7,884 nt of DNA from Bacteroidota bacterium. Lineage in GTDB: Bacteria; Bacteroidota; Bacteroidia; Chitinophagales; Chitinophagaceae. The notes beneath the pieces were generated by a model that was not told the origin of the DNA, did no database searches, and saw only the letters and a program-made list of their open reading frames with translations. Made by a program: the position numbers and the translations under genes. The stretch is from positions 1 through 7,884 of the forward strand of contig JAFAGE010000350.1 in NCBI GenBank assembly GCA_023423015.1, in the 5' to 3' direction. This document shows, piece by piece, positions 1 through 6,680 of the stretch (position 1 is the stretch's first letter; every line of letters begins with the position of its first letter).

Positions 1-2
1 GT

Positions 3-551
3 GAAATAGAACTGCGCAGGAAGAAAAATATTCCGCTGCGTTTGTGCGCATCCATCATGAGCCAGCAGCTGTCGGTGAAAGTGGCCGCCGTTATTTACAG
101 GCGCTTTCTCGATTTATACGGCAAGAAGGAACCAACACCGCAACAGATTTTTGATACACCTCACGAAACACTACGTGGCATTGGCCTCTCCAACTCCAAG
201 GTGAATTATGTGAAGAACGTAGCTCAATTCGCCCTGCACAACAACATGAGCGAAAAGAAGCTTTCCGAAATGAGCGACGAAGAGATCATAGAATATCTAG
301 TTCCCATCAAAGGAGTGGGAAGATGGACCGTTGAAATGCTGCTGATTTTCACCCTCGGTCGCGAAGATGTATTTGCCCCCGATGATCTCGGCATCCAGAA
401 TTTTATGATTAAACATTTTCGTCTCGACCCAAAGAATAAAAAGAAATTCCGGGAAGACATGGTCCGCATCAGCCGGCGCTGGTCGCCCTACCGCAGCTTT
501 GCCTGCCTGCATATGTGGGGGTGGAAAGACAATGAAAGGGCGGAGGACTGA
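3..551 (+). CDS. DNA-3-methyladenine glycosylase II, AlkA-like (5' partial)
   Basis: Base-excision repair enzyme of the HhH-GPD superfamily, expected to release alkylated purines such as 3-methyladenine from DNA in the cytoplasm. The reading frame is open to the window edge, so the N-terminus is missing; the internal TTG at 42 is not taken as the start. Visible landmarks are the family's SQQLS segment (nt 60-74), the helix-hairpin-helix glycine loop IKGVGRW (nt 306-326), and the PDD motif that follows, whose second Asp (nt 384-386) aligns with the catalytic Asp238 of E. coli AlkA. There is no C-terminal four-cysteine cluster, so it is not an endonuclease III or MutY type enzyme. The protein normally ends soon after the conserved tryptophan-rich segment MWGWKD; here the last few codons and the stop already lie in a 7-bp repeat tract. 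It is convergent with the S46 peptidase gene. Family assignment is firm; the precise lesion range is inferred. Confidence 0.9.
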   Translation, partial: EIELRRKKNIPLRLCASIMSQQLSVKVAAVIYRRFLDLYGKKEPTPQQIFDTPHETLRGIGLSNSKVNYVKNVAQFALHNNMSEKKLSEMSDEEIIEYLVPIKGVGRWTVEMLLIFTLGREDVFAPDDLGIQNFMIKHFRLDPKNKKKFREDMVRISRRWSPYRSFACLHMWGWKDNERAED

Positions 552-590
552 GGGCGAATAAGGTGAGCAGTGAAAAGTGAGCGGTGAAAA
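538..590 (+). repeat. Degenerate 7-bp tandem repeat, plus-strand arm at the glycosylase gene end
   Basis: A tract of 7-base period begins in the last codons of the glycosylase gene and runs past its stop codon (549-551). The clearest units are the four at 562-589, alternating GGTGARC/GGTGAAA-like forms (GGTGAGC, AGTGAAA, AGTGAGC, GGTGAAA). Before them the units are looser (GGGCGGA, GGACTGA, GGGCGAA). The coding strand is purine-rich. This is the left arm of an inverted pair with the array at 613-675. Confidence 0.7.
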
Positions 591-675
591 GACATAAAAT
601 TGGATAATTTCCGCTCACCTTTCACTTCTCACCTCTCACCTCTCACCGCTCACCGCTCACCTTTCACCGTTCACT
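562..675. terminator. Possible bidirectional terminator or 3' stabilising hairpin between convergent genes
   Basis: The left arm (562-589) pairs with the right array in several alternative registers; aligned by eye, 22 of 28 positions are Watson-Crick in the best of them, and some mismatches would be G-U in RNA. It lies exactly between two convergent stop codons, where a shared terminator is expected. There is no clear U-tract after either arm, so Rho-independent termination is not shown; a 3'-end protecting hairpin is equally possible. Confidence 0.4.
613..675 (-). repeat. Nine-unit 7-bp tandem repeat at the S46 peptidase gene end
   Basis: Nine consecutive 7-base units with no phase slip, consensus NYTCACC on the plus strand, which is GGTGARN on the strand that codes for the peptidase. 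Every unit keeps the TCAC core; most differences are in the first two positions. The TGA stop of the S46 gene (671-673) lies inside the last unit. The units are the reverse complement of those at 562-589, so the two arms face each other across a 23-base AT-rich spacer. Confidence 0.85.
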
Positions 676-2833
676 TAATTAGCTTCAGCTCCTTAATAAT
701 ATTCGACGCGCCGCCCAGTTTATCAATACACCAAAGCACGTACCTCACATCCACACAGATGGTGCGGTTCAGGTCGCTGTCAAACGCCATCTTGTGACTT
801 AATGCTTCGTAGTTGCCGTCGAAAGCCAGGCCGATCAGGTTTCCGTTTGCGTCAATTACAGGTGAACCGGAATTTCCACCGGTGATGTCGTTGTTGGTGA
901 TAAATCCTACCACAAGATCGTTCCGCTGTTTGTCGATGTACTGGCCATAATCTTTTTTCTTTGCCAGTTCGAGAAGTTTCTCCGGCAGGTTGAAATCATA
1001 ATCGCCGGGAACATATTTCTCAAGCATACCTTTCATGGTAGTTGCATAATCGTACTTAACAGCATCTCGCGGTTGATAACTCTTCACATTGCCAAAACTT
1101 ACACGCATGGTAAATGTGGCGTCCGGATACATCTTCTTCGCTTTCACGGAATCCATCTTCATTATACCTTTCAGATAAAGGCGTGCAGCTTCATTATTCT
1201 TCGCATTGAACTGCTGCAGCATAGGAAGATACTTTCCCTGGAAGTTCTTCATAAATGCGCTCGATGTAGCAAATGCAGGATCGGCCTGCAATTTTGTGCC
1301 GTCGGGATTCTTTACAAATTCCTTCCATTTCACACTGTCGAGCAAAAATGTATTTGCAAAAACATGATCTGCATACTTGAGATAGGTGGTGCTGTCATCA
1401 AGAGGACCAAACGTTCCCTTAAGATTCTCGTAGAAACCTATCGGATGTTGGTTTTTATCAATCTCGGTGTAAAACTTACGTAGCACACCAGCCACAATTT
1501 TTTTATCAGAGGGAATATGTTCCGACTTCATCAATTGATCGCGTTGGTGGTCGGCGGATTCCACTGCTCTTCTGATGTCTTCAGATTTACCGCTTTTTAC
1601 AATTGCGTTCTCAACCTGCTGCAACGAAGCTGCAAAAGCAAGCAAGGGTGAACCAAAGATTCCCTCATTCATATACACCTGGTGTTTCGAATAAGGTTTC
1701 CACGCTTCATAAGCCTTTTCCAGGTCGCTGAAAATGTTTTCGAATTCAGGCTTTCCTTTTGCCCACTTAATGAATTTTTCTTCCTGCGCTATCTTCTGCT
1801 CATACACTTTATTCCTGATGAGTTGTTTGGTTTCTCCGTCATAGAATTTCCAGTAGTTGGAAATGGAGGCATAGTCTGCCGCCAGCTTGAGTTTCACTGC
1901 AGGATCATTCTTCATGTAAGGGAATATGTACCCGAGCCGTATTCCGCGCAGATCCACCAATGTTGGGTTTTTTATGTCGATAGACTGCTTTACACCGTAG
2001 GATGTTTCATAACGATTAGTGCTACCGGGATATCCGTAAATCATTGCATAATCGCCATCCTTGACACCTTTAATAGATACAGGTAAAAAATACTTTGGTT
2101 TCAATGGAACGTTTTCAGTGGAGTAAGCAGCTGGCTGGCCATCTTTACTCATGTAAGCCCTGAATACGGAGAAATCCCCTGTATGTCGAGGCCATTCCCA
2201 GTTGTCGGGATCACCCCCGAATTTGCCAATACTTTCCGGTGGCGCTGCAACAAGGCGGATGTCATTATAACGTTGGTAAACGAAGGCGAGGAATTGGTTG
2301 CCCTTAAATAAAGAGCTGATTCGCGTGTTGATACTTTTTGAGGGATCCGACATTTCACCATTGATGGCAGCAATCACTGCAGAAGTTCTTGCTGCTCTTT
2401 CTGCACCGGAAAGATCACCCAATGAATCTTGTATTCTTTTGGTTACATCTTCAATGCGGAGTAGAAACTCCGCGTAAATTCCTTCAGCAGGTATTTCTTC
2501 CTGCATACTTTTCGAATAGAATCCGTTTTTCAGGTAATTTTTCTCAACGGAGCTGGCGCTGGCTATAGCGTCGTAGCCACAATGGTGATTGGTGAAAATT
2601 AATCCCTGGTTACTTACAATTTCGCCGGTACAGAACCCGCCGAAAATAATAATAGCGTCCTTGAGGGACGCTTTATTAACGCTGTAGAGTTGTTCTTTTG
2701 TGAGTTTAAGACCGCGTTTCACCATGTCGTTGTACACCTGTTTGCCAAGTAGCATTGGGAGCCACATGCCTTCGTCGGCGTATGAACGTACAAGAGAAAC
2801 AACGAGTAAAAGCGACAGAAATAAGCGTTTCAT
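671..2833 (-). CDS. S46 family serine dipeptidyl-peptidase, DPP7-like
   Basis: Secreted or periplasmic exopeptidase that removes dipeptides from the N-terminus of oligopeptides, a main route of peptide use in Bacteroidota. The 720 residues match the family length. Residues 1-19 form a signal peptide with probable cleavage at SYA/DEG; the mature start resembles that of known DPP7 enzymes (DEGMW). The chymotrypsin-like catalytic triad is visible: His84 in TNHHCGY, Asp220 in RHTGDFS, and Ser655 in TGGNSGSP. Position 673, 18 residues after the serine, is Gly. In Porphyromonas gingivalis DPP11 the equivalent residue is Arg673, which gives Asp/Glu preference, so a DPP7-like preference for hydrophobic P1 residues is inferred. 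The start is fixed by the signal peptide and a promoter element just upstream. The helical insert at roughly 330-580 fits the S46 regulatory domain. The stop codon sits in a 7-bp repeat array. Confidence 0.93.
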   Translation of the reverse strand: MKRLFLSLLLVVSLVRSYADEGMWLPMLLGKQVYNDMVKRGLKLTKEQLYSVNKASLKDAIIIFGGFCTGEIVSNQGLIFTNHHCGYDAIASASSVEKNYLKNGFYSKSMQEEIPAEGIYAEFLLRIEDVTKRIQDSLGDLSGAERAARTSAVIAAINGEMSDPSKSINTRISSLFKGNQFLAFVYQRYNDIRLVAAPPESIGKFGGDPDNWEWPRHTGDFSVFRAYMSKDGQPAAYSTENVPLKPKYFLPVSIKGVKDGDYAMIYGYPGSTNRYETSYGVKQSIDIKNPTLVDLRGIRLGYIFPYMKNDPAVKLKLAADYASISNYWKFYDGETKQLIRNKVYEQKIAQEEKFIKWAKGKPEFENIFSDLEKAYEAWKPYSKHQVYMNEGIFGSPLLAFAASLQQVENAIVKSGKSEDIRRAVESADHQRDQLMKSEHIPSDKKIVAGVLRKFYTEIDKNQHPIGFYENLKGTFGPLDDSTTYLKYADHVFANTFLLDSVKWKEFVKNPDGTKLQADPAFATSSAFMKNFQGKYLPMLQQFNAKNNEAARLYLKGIMKMDSVKAKKMYPDATFTMRVSFGNVKSYQPRDAVKYDYATTMKGMLEKYVPGDYDFNLPEKLLELAKKKDYGQYIDKQRNDLVVGFITNNDITGGNSGSPVIDANGNLIGLAFDGNYEALSHKMAFDSDLNRTICVDVRYVLWCIDKLGGASNIIKELKLIK

Positions 2834-2855
2834 CTGATAGATATTTTAAGGATAA

Positions 2856-2863
2856 CAAACGTA
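2856..2863 (-). promoter_or_regulatory. Predicted Bacteroidota -7 element for the S46 peptidase
   Basis: TACGTTTG on the minus strand is an exact match to the Bacteroidota -7 consensus TAnnTTTG. It lies 22 bases before the ATG, giving a leader of about 15 bases. No good TTTG -33 element is seen at the expected distance; only weak T-rich candidates are present. Confidence 0.5.
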
Positions 2864-2874
2864 CTGCAATTTTT

Positions 2875-2899
2875 CTAAAGAAGGCCGGGAGCGGCTTCC
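2875..2899 (-). terminator. Weak terminator-like hairpin after the small secreted protein gene
   Basis: On the minus strand GGAAGCCG can pair with CGGCCTTC across a short CTCC-type loop with one bulged base, followed by TTTAG. The T-run is short. It lies 50 bases after the stop of the upstream gene and just before the predicted promoter of the S46 gene, a sensible place for a terminator. Confidence 0.35.
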
Positions 2900-2948
2900 A
2901 GGCAATACGATGTTACCTTAAAATATCCCTCGATGAAGTGCGATAGAA

Positions 2949-3395
2949 TTACAACACTTTCTTTACCACGATGTCTTCTACAACACGACGGTTAGTGTTG
3001 ACTTCAAAAGCTTCAGCAGCTTTGCCTGATTCACTTCTGATGATGAAGGTAACCTTGCTGCTTTCCGACTTTGGAAGACGGAACTTTCTGTTGAACTCTT
3101 TGTCTGAAAACCAACCCCTGTAGATGGTGTTGTTTCCTTCGTCTTTGATGATCACAGAAAACCTTTCACCTGTTGTGTTGTCGAGTTTTACTTCAAAAAG
3201 AAACGACTCGCTGTCTGTTGAAACGTGATTGATTACCGTGTTGTTAAATCCGGGATCTTTTGAAACGATAGAAGCGGGAGTTGCAGCTGCATATGTAATT
3301 GCAGAAGAGCTGCTTATCACAAGAACAAGAGCTGCTGCCCTGAAGAATTTGCTGAATGGGTTTGCGTTTATAACGCGCATCATGTGCTTTCTCAT
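2949..3395 (-). CDS. Small secreted protein of unknown function
   Basis: A 148-residue protein whose N-terminus is a signal peptide: basic residues in the first ~20 positions, a hydrophobic stretch AAALVLVISSSSA at about 20-32, and a probable cleavage near TYA/AAT (residues 34-37). The mature part is about 110 residues, rich in alternating hydrophobic residues (FLFEVKLDN, FSVIIKDEGN, KVTFIIRSE), which suggests a small beta-sandwich. It has no cysteine after the signal peptide and no lipobox. It ends VVEDIVVKKVL. From memory it resembles short uncharacterised exported proteins common in Chitinophagaceae, with pattern 'N..GE.F.V.I.DE.GN.IY...F.D..F.+KF.LP'; no function is known to me. Met codons at 1, 5 and 6 are all possible starts; the first is used. 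The gene is flanked by its own promoter candidates and a weak terminator, so it may be monocistronic. Confidence 0.75.
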   Translation of the reverse strand: MRKHMMRVINANPFSKFFRAAALVLVISSSSAITYAAATPASIVSKDPGFNNTVINHVSTDSESFLFEVKLDNTTGERFSVIIKDEGNNTIYRGWFSDKEFNRKFRLPKSESSKVTFIIRSESGKAAEAFEVNTNRRVVEDIVVKKVL

Positions 3396-3444
3396 AAAAA
3401 AGAAAATTTTAAAATGAATAATGATGGCTGCATCGTTCGCAAGA

Positions 3445-3452
3445 CAAACGTA
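3445..3452 (-). promoter_or_regulatory. Predicted -7 element for the small secreted protein gene
   Basis: TACGTTTG on the minus strand matches TAnnTTTG exactly, the same octamer as before the S46 gene, 49 bases upstream of the predicted ATG. The -33 region is poor. It lies in the 200-bp gap between obgE and the secreted protein gene (3396-3595), which otherwise holds no gene that I can support. Confidence 0.45.
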
Positions 3453-3543
3453 GGAGGCGCAATTCGGAAGGGCGAAGCTTAAAGTATAATCGTCAGAAGA
3501 AATTTAGAATCTGCAGGCAAGCAGCGTACTCGAGTAGATGACG

Positions 3544-3574
3544 CAAATGTAGAACCCATATTCTGCAATTCCAA
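3544..3574 (-). promoter_or_regulatory. Second predicted Bacteroidota-type promoter downstream of obgE
   Basis: On the minus strand a TTGG element (TTG at 3574-3572) is separated by 20 bases from TACATTTG (3551-3544), a good fit to the -33/-7 layout. It would give a leader of about 140 bases to the secreted protein gene. It could be an alternative promoter to the element at 3445-3452. There is no convincing hairpin terminator for obgE in the same gap. Confidence 0.4.
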
Positions 3575-3595
3575 GTGTCTGATGTAAATAAATTG

Positions 3596-4591
3596 TTATT
3601 TCATGTTTAGTGTGCTCCAGAGCATATCTTTTAATTCAATCAGCCCTCTGTTCGACACAGATGAAATAAATATATGTGGAATATTCCCGGGTAATTCTTT
3701 TGCTATTGCTTCTTTTAATTCATCGTCGAGTAGATCACTTTTGCTGATGGCGATGATGAATTGTTTGTCGAGTAACTCTGAATTATATTCCTCGAGTTCT
3801 TTCAGCAATATCGAAAATTCTTTTTTATGATCGTTGCTGTCGGCAGGTATTACAAACAGGAGTACCGGATTACGTTCAATGTGGCGTAGAAAGCGGTGTC
3901 CAAGCCCACGCCCTTCTGCAGCACCTTCTATTATTCCTGGCAGATCGGCGATGCAAAAACTTTTTCCATCGCGGTATTCTACCATGCCGAGTTGCGGCGT
4001 GAGGGTAGTAAATGCGTAATCGGCAATTTTAGGTTTTGCAGCTGTGATTGTTGAAAGCAGTGTTGATTTGCCTGCATTGGGAAACCCTACCAGTCCTACA
4101 TCTGCAAGCACTTTCAATTCCAGTATTTTCCAACCTTCAATGCCCGGTTCTCCAGGTTGTGCATGTTCGGGTGCCTGGTTGGTGGCGGTTGCAAATTTTG
4201 AATTACCCAATCCTCCCCTTCCTCCTTTCAACCATAACACTTCCTGGCCGTCTTCAAGAATTTCCGCCTCCTGTTTCCCCGTTTCTTCGTCACGCGCGAT
4301 TGTTCCTAAAGGCACTTCGATGATTATGTCTTTCCCGCTGCGCCCTGTTGAATTATTTCCGCTTCCGTTTTCACCATTCTCGGCGTGCACGTTTTTATAA
4401 TACCGCAGGTGTAATAAGGTCCATAGGTTTTTATTCCCTTTCAGTATAATGTGCCCGCCTCGTCCTCCATCGCCACCATCGGGTCCGGCCTGCGGGTTAA
4501 ACTTGGTGCGCATAAAATGCCTGCTTCCTGCTCCGCCATGACCACTCCTGCAAAACACCCGTATATAGTCAATAAAATTTGTCTTCTCCAT
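3596..4591 (-). CDS. obgE: Obg family GTPase (ribosome assembly)
   Basis: Essential GTPase that binds the large ribosomal subunit and links ribosome maturation to nutrient state. The N-terminal Obg domain (about 1-160) shows its glycine-rich loops, for example PDGGDGGRGG at 37-46 and KGGRGGLGNS at 122-131. The G domain follows: G1 GFPNAGKST (169-177), G2 around FTTLTP (194-199), G3 DLPG (216-219), G4 SKSD (283-286) and G5 ISSVS (309-313). The G4 motif has Ser in place of the usual Asn of NKxD; from memory this is normal in Bacteroidota Obg proteins. At 331 residues it stops after the G domain and lacks the C-terminal OCT domain of Firmicutes proteins. The start MEKTNFIDY fits the family. It begins 37 bp after paaG ends with no visible terminator between, so co-transcription with the paa genes is plausible. 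Confidence 0.97.
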   Translation of the reverse strand: MEKTNFIDYIRVFCRSGHGGAGSRHFMRTKFNPQAGPDGGDGGRGGHIILKGNKNLWTLLHLRYYKNVHAENGENGSGNNSTGRSGKDIIIEVPLGTIARDEETGKQEAEILEDGQEVLWLKGGRGGLGNSKFATATNQAPEHAQPGEPGIEGWKILELKVLADVGLVGFPNAGKSTLLSTITAAKPKIADYAFTTLTPQLGMVEYRDGKSFCIADLPGIIEGAAEGRGLGHRFLRHIERNPVLLFVIPADSNDHKKEFSILLKELEEYNSELLDKQFIIAISKSDLLDDELKEAIAKELPGNIPHIFISSVSNRGLIELKDMLWSTLNMK

Positions 4592-4628
4592 CTCACCGCA
4601 ATTTACTCTTCATTCGGTTATACCATTT

Positions 4629-5405
4629 TTATTCCCCGGTAAAAGCAGGTTTTCTTTTTTCCAGGAACGCATTGATACCCTCCTTGAAGTCGCGGGTTTT
4701 ACCTGCAATGCTTTGTAAACGGTCTTCGTAATCCAGTTGCTCGTTAAGACTTTTGTCAAATGAATGTGTCAGGGCTTCCTTGGTTAATGCCAATGCCTTT
4801 GTGGGCATCCGGGCAAGTGTCAAGACTATTTTTTCGGTTTCGCTGGCAAAGTTTTCATCAACAAACACCTTGTAGATCATTCCGATTCGTTCTGCCTCTT
4901 CGGCACTTAAGGCTTCAGCCAACATCATCAGGGCTGAAGCTTTTTGCCAGCCAACAAGTCGCGGCAGGAAATAGGTACCGCCACTATCCGGTATCAACCC
5001 GATTTTCGTGAATGCCTGCACAAAAGAAGCTGATGATGCCGCAACAACAATATCACAACTCAAGGCAATGTTAGCTGCAGCACCTGCGGCCACGCCGTTC
5101 ACGGCCGCAACCACTGGCTTAGGCAATTGTCTTATACGTGTGATAATTGGATTGTAATGCTCAGCAATAATTTTCTCCAGCCCGGGAGCATCCGGATTCA
5201 TAACCTCGGCGAGGTCCTGACCTGAACTGAAGGCTTTACCTGCGCCTGTAATACAAACAGCCCGTACGCGGCTATCGTCGCGGCACTCGTCGAGTCGTTT
5301 CTGCAGAGCCACTGCCATGCTACGGTCGAACGCATTACGTTTATCCTCCCTATTGAGCGTGATATACCCTGCTCCATTCTTTACTTCAAACAAAACCGTA
5401 TCCAT
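4629..5405 (-). CDS. paaG: Crotonase-fold 1,2-epoxyphenylacetyl-CoA isomerase, PaaG
   Basis: Converts ring-1,2-epoxyphenylacetyl-CoA to the seven-membered oxepin-CoA, the step after the epoxidase, in the cytoplasm. The 258-residue protein has the crotonase fold: oxyanion-hole segments FSSGQDL (59-65) and NGVAAGAA (103-110), and a C-terminus KRKPAFTGE typical of PaaG. The two catalytic glutamates of enoyl-CoA hydratase are replaced (Asn112 in ANIAL, Phe132 in QAF), while Asp140 in IPDSGGT is in the position of the PaaG/isomerase aspartate. This argues for an isomerase and against a true hydratase. It follows paaD by 28 bp. A PaaB-like 2,3-dehydroadipyl-CoA hydratase (PaaF) is the main alternative within the pathway, but the missing glutamates make it unlikely. 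Confidence 0.9.
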   Translation of the reverse strand: MDTVLFEVKNGAGYITLNREDKRNAFDRSMAVALQKRLDECRDDSRVRAVCITGAGKAFSSGQDLAEVMNPDAPGLEKIIAEHYNPIITRIRQLPKPVVAAVNGVAAGAAANIALSCDIVVAASSASFVQAFTKIGLIPDSGGTYFLPRLVGWQKASALMMLAEALSAEEAERIGMIYKVFVDENFASETEKIVLTLARMPTKALALTKEALTHSFDKSLNEQLDYEDRLQSIAGKTRDFKEGINAFLEKRKPAFTGE

Positions 5406-5433
5406 TACATAGTATTTTTTCAGTTAAAGTAAA

Positions 5434-5964
5434 CTAGTGACATTTGAACGCATCGAAGGGCTCACTACAGTTGTTGCAAACATAGAGCGACTTACACGCC
5501 GTGGACCCGAACTCACTGATCAGTCTTGTACTCTCCGATCCACAACGGGGACATTGCACGGCATCAGCCTTTTCAAACAATACTTTTTCCCGGTTTCCGG
5601 ATCCCGATGGAGGCGCAATTCCATACTCTTTCAATCTTTGCTTTCCTCGCTCAGTGATCCAGTCGGTTGTCCAGGCCGGCGATAATACCTGGTGAAGATG
5701 AATTCCGGTGTATCCGTGCGACAATAACGCCATCTTTACATTCATGCTGATCACATCCATTGCGGGACAACCGGAATATGTAGAAGTGTAGTCGATATGC
5801 ACTTCATCGCGCGCTATCATGCGCACGTTACGAACTATCCCCAGGTCGGTAATCGACAACACGGGGATTTCAGGATCCATGACCCCGTCAAGAATCGACC
5901 ATATCAGTTTTTCTTCCCGTTTATTATTGTCCGGCACGTTATCCATGTCAATTAAAGTTACCAT
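5434..5964 (-). CDS. paaD: Phenylacetate degradation protein PaaD (MIP18/DUF59 family)
   Basis: Accessory factor needed for an active phenylacetyl-CoA epoxidase, probably in Fe-S cluster assembly or delivery for the reductase PaaE; not a subunit of the purified oxygenase. The N-terminal MIP18/DUF59 domain shows DPEIPVLSITDLG (30-42) and YSGCP (63-67), the latter with the conserved cysteine. The linker carries PAWTTDWIT (96-104), and the C-terminus is a zinc-ribbon-like segment with CPRC (138-141) and CNNC (163-166), plus EFGSTACK between and a final FKCH. This domain order is that of E. coli PaaD. The first ATG overlaps the paaC stop by 7 bases, which suggests translational coupling; an ATG at 5944-5946 (MDNVPD) would give a product six residues shorter and cannot be excluded. 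Confidence 0.95.
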   Translation of the reverse strand: MVTLIDMDNVPDNNKREEKLIWSILDGVMDPEIPVLSITDLGIVRNVRMIARDEVHIDYTSTYSGCPAMDVISMNVKMALLSHGYTGIHLHQVLSPAWTTDWITERGKQRLKEYGIAPPSGSGNREKVLFEKADAVQCPRCGSESTRLISEFGSTACKSLYVCNNCSEPFDAFKCH

Positions 5965-6680
5965 TCCATTCCCGGGTAAGTTCGCTGCATATATTGCATT
6001 TCTGCCAGCAATAATGCCAATAGGGGCGAATGATTTCCGTTCTTACCACCTGATTGCATTTCTACCAGTTGCGGAATTTGCAGATTGGCCCGGCTTAGCA
6101 CTTCATGTACCTGTTCCTTCCAGTTCTGTTCCAGTGCCTGAAAGTTGATCATGTCTTTCTCGTACTCAGCCGGTGTGTACAGTTCCGCAGTATAAGGCCA
6201 GAGTTCATTTAAGGCATCCTGCATTTTGACATTACTTTCTGCGGTGCCTTTTCCCAGACGAATCACCCATTCGCTGCTCCATCTCAGGTGGTAGGCAATT
6301 TCTTTTAACGACTTTGCCGCTATTGCTGCCAGTTCACGATGTTCATGTTCCTGTAATTGCCTGTATAACCATGATGCATATACGCTGAAGAAGAATTGAC
6401 GAAGAACCGTCTTACCCCAATGACCATTTTCCTGTTCCACCAGCAGGGAATTGAGAAACTGCGGTGCATCGCGCAGAAAAGCCAGGTGGTCTTCTGTGCA
6501 GCCGTTATTCTTCAACGTTGTCGCGAGCTGGTAAAAATTACGCGACTGGCCAATGAGGTCAAGTGCAATATTCGAAAGTGCAATATCCTGCTCCAGGATC
6601 GGCCCATGGCCTGTCCACTCACTGTTACGATGACCCAGGATCAGTGCGTCGTCAGCGAGGTGGAGGAGAATGTTGAGCAT
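5958..6680 (-). CDS. paaC: Phenylacetyl-CoA epoxidase structural subunit PaaC
   Basis: Non-catalytic ferritin-like subunit that pairs with PaaA in the phenylacetyl-CoA 1,2-epoxidase. The 240 residues show the family signature near the start (LADDALILGHRNSEWTGHGP), then EDIALSNIALDLIGQSRNF, LLVEQENGHW, YHLRWSSEWVIRLG and the C-terminal AEMQYMQRTYPGMEW, in the same order as E. coli PaaC (about 248 residues). The frame is open further upstream, to an ATG-like start at 6764, but that 28-residue extension is the translation of a 7-bp repeat tract. The ATG at 6678-6680 gives MLNILLHLADD, which matches the family N-terminus, and is chosen. It lies 100 bp after paaB and overlaps paaD. Confidence 0.95.
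   Translation of the reverse strand: MLNILLHLADDALILGHRNSEWTGHGPILEQDIALSNIALDLIGQSRNFYQLATTLKNNGCTEDHLAFLRDAPQFLNSLLVEQENGHWGKTVLRQFFFSVYASWLYRQLQEHEHRELAAIAAKSLKEIAYHLRWSSEWVIRLGKGTAESNVKMQDALNELWPYTAELYTPAEYEKDMINFQALEQNWKEQVHEVLSRANLQIPQLVEMQSGGKNGNHSPLLALLLAEMQYMQRTYPGMEW

Larger units (their letters stand above)
2829..2937. repeat. Long imperfect inverted repeat flanking the S46 peptidase promoter
   Basis: The arms are 2829-2857 and 2911-2937. Each contains a perfect 12-bp core (GATATTTTAAGG at 2840-2851; its reverse complement at 2916-2927). On the inner side matching continues with one bulged base through TAACA; on the outer side it resumes with TTCATC after 4-5 unmatched bases. The left arm includes the peptidase start codon (2831-2833). 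The ~53-base interior holds the promoter element and a short GC-rich hairpin. It could be paired operator sites, an RNA fold in read-through transcripts, or an inverted duplication of the leader. Confidence 0.7.

Noticed and set aside
613..675. CRISPR array
   Set aside because: The repeat is 7 bases with no spacers between units and there are no cas genes.
600..797. Plus-strand 65-codon open frame overlapping the heptad array
   Set aside because: Its first half is the translated TCACC repeat and the rest is antisense to the S46 peptidase; no RBS, homology or conserved pattern.
1073..2086. Plus-strand open frames of 136 and 134 codons inside the S46 gene
   Set aside because: They are antisense to a full-length peptidase whose catalytic residues and length are intact; the translations show no recognisable motif.
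2933..2995. Divergent small gene starting at the ATG in the right arm of the inverted repeat
   Set aside because: The frame closes after about 20 codons and overlaps the 3' end of the secreted protein gene; more likely a by-product of the inverted repeat.
3396..3595. Small RNA or riboswitch in the gap after obgE
   Set aside because: No conserved fold, hairpin with U-tract or known riboswitch core was seen; only promoter-like elements are supportable.
4044..4400. Plus-strand 118-codon open frame opposite obgE
   Set aside because: It is antisense to the glycine-rich Obg domain, whose GC-rich codons leave few stops on the other strand; the proline/serine-rich product is typical of such a shadow.
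3596..4591. Obg with a broken G4 motif
   Set aside because: SKSD in place of NKxD looked like a lost key residue, but the Asp that reads guanine is kept and I recall this form as usual in Bacteroidota Obg proteins.
4629..5405. Generic enoyl-CoA hydratase (crotonase)
   Set aside because: Both catalytic glutamates are replaced (Asn112, Phe132) and Asp140 occupies the isomerase position; the paa context also supports PaaG.
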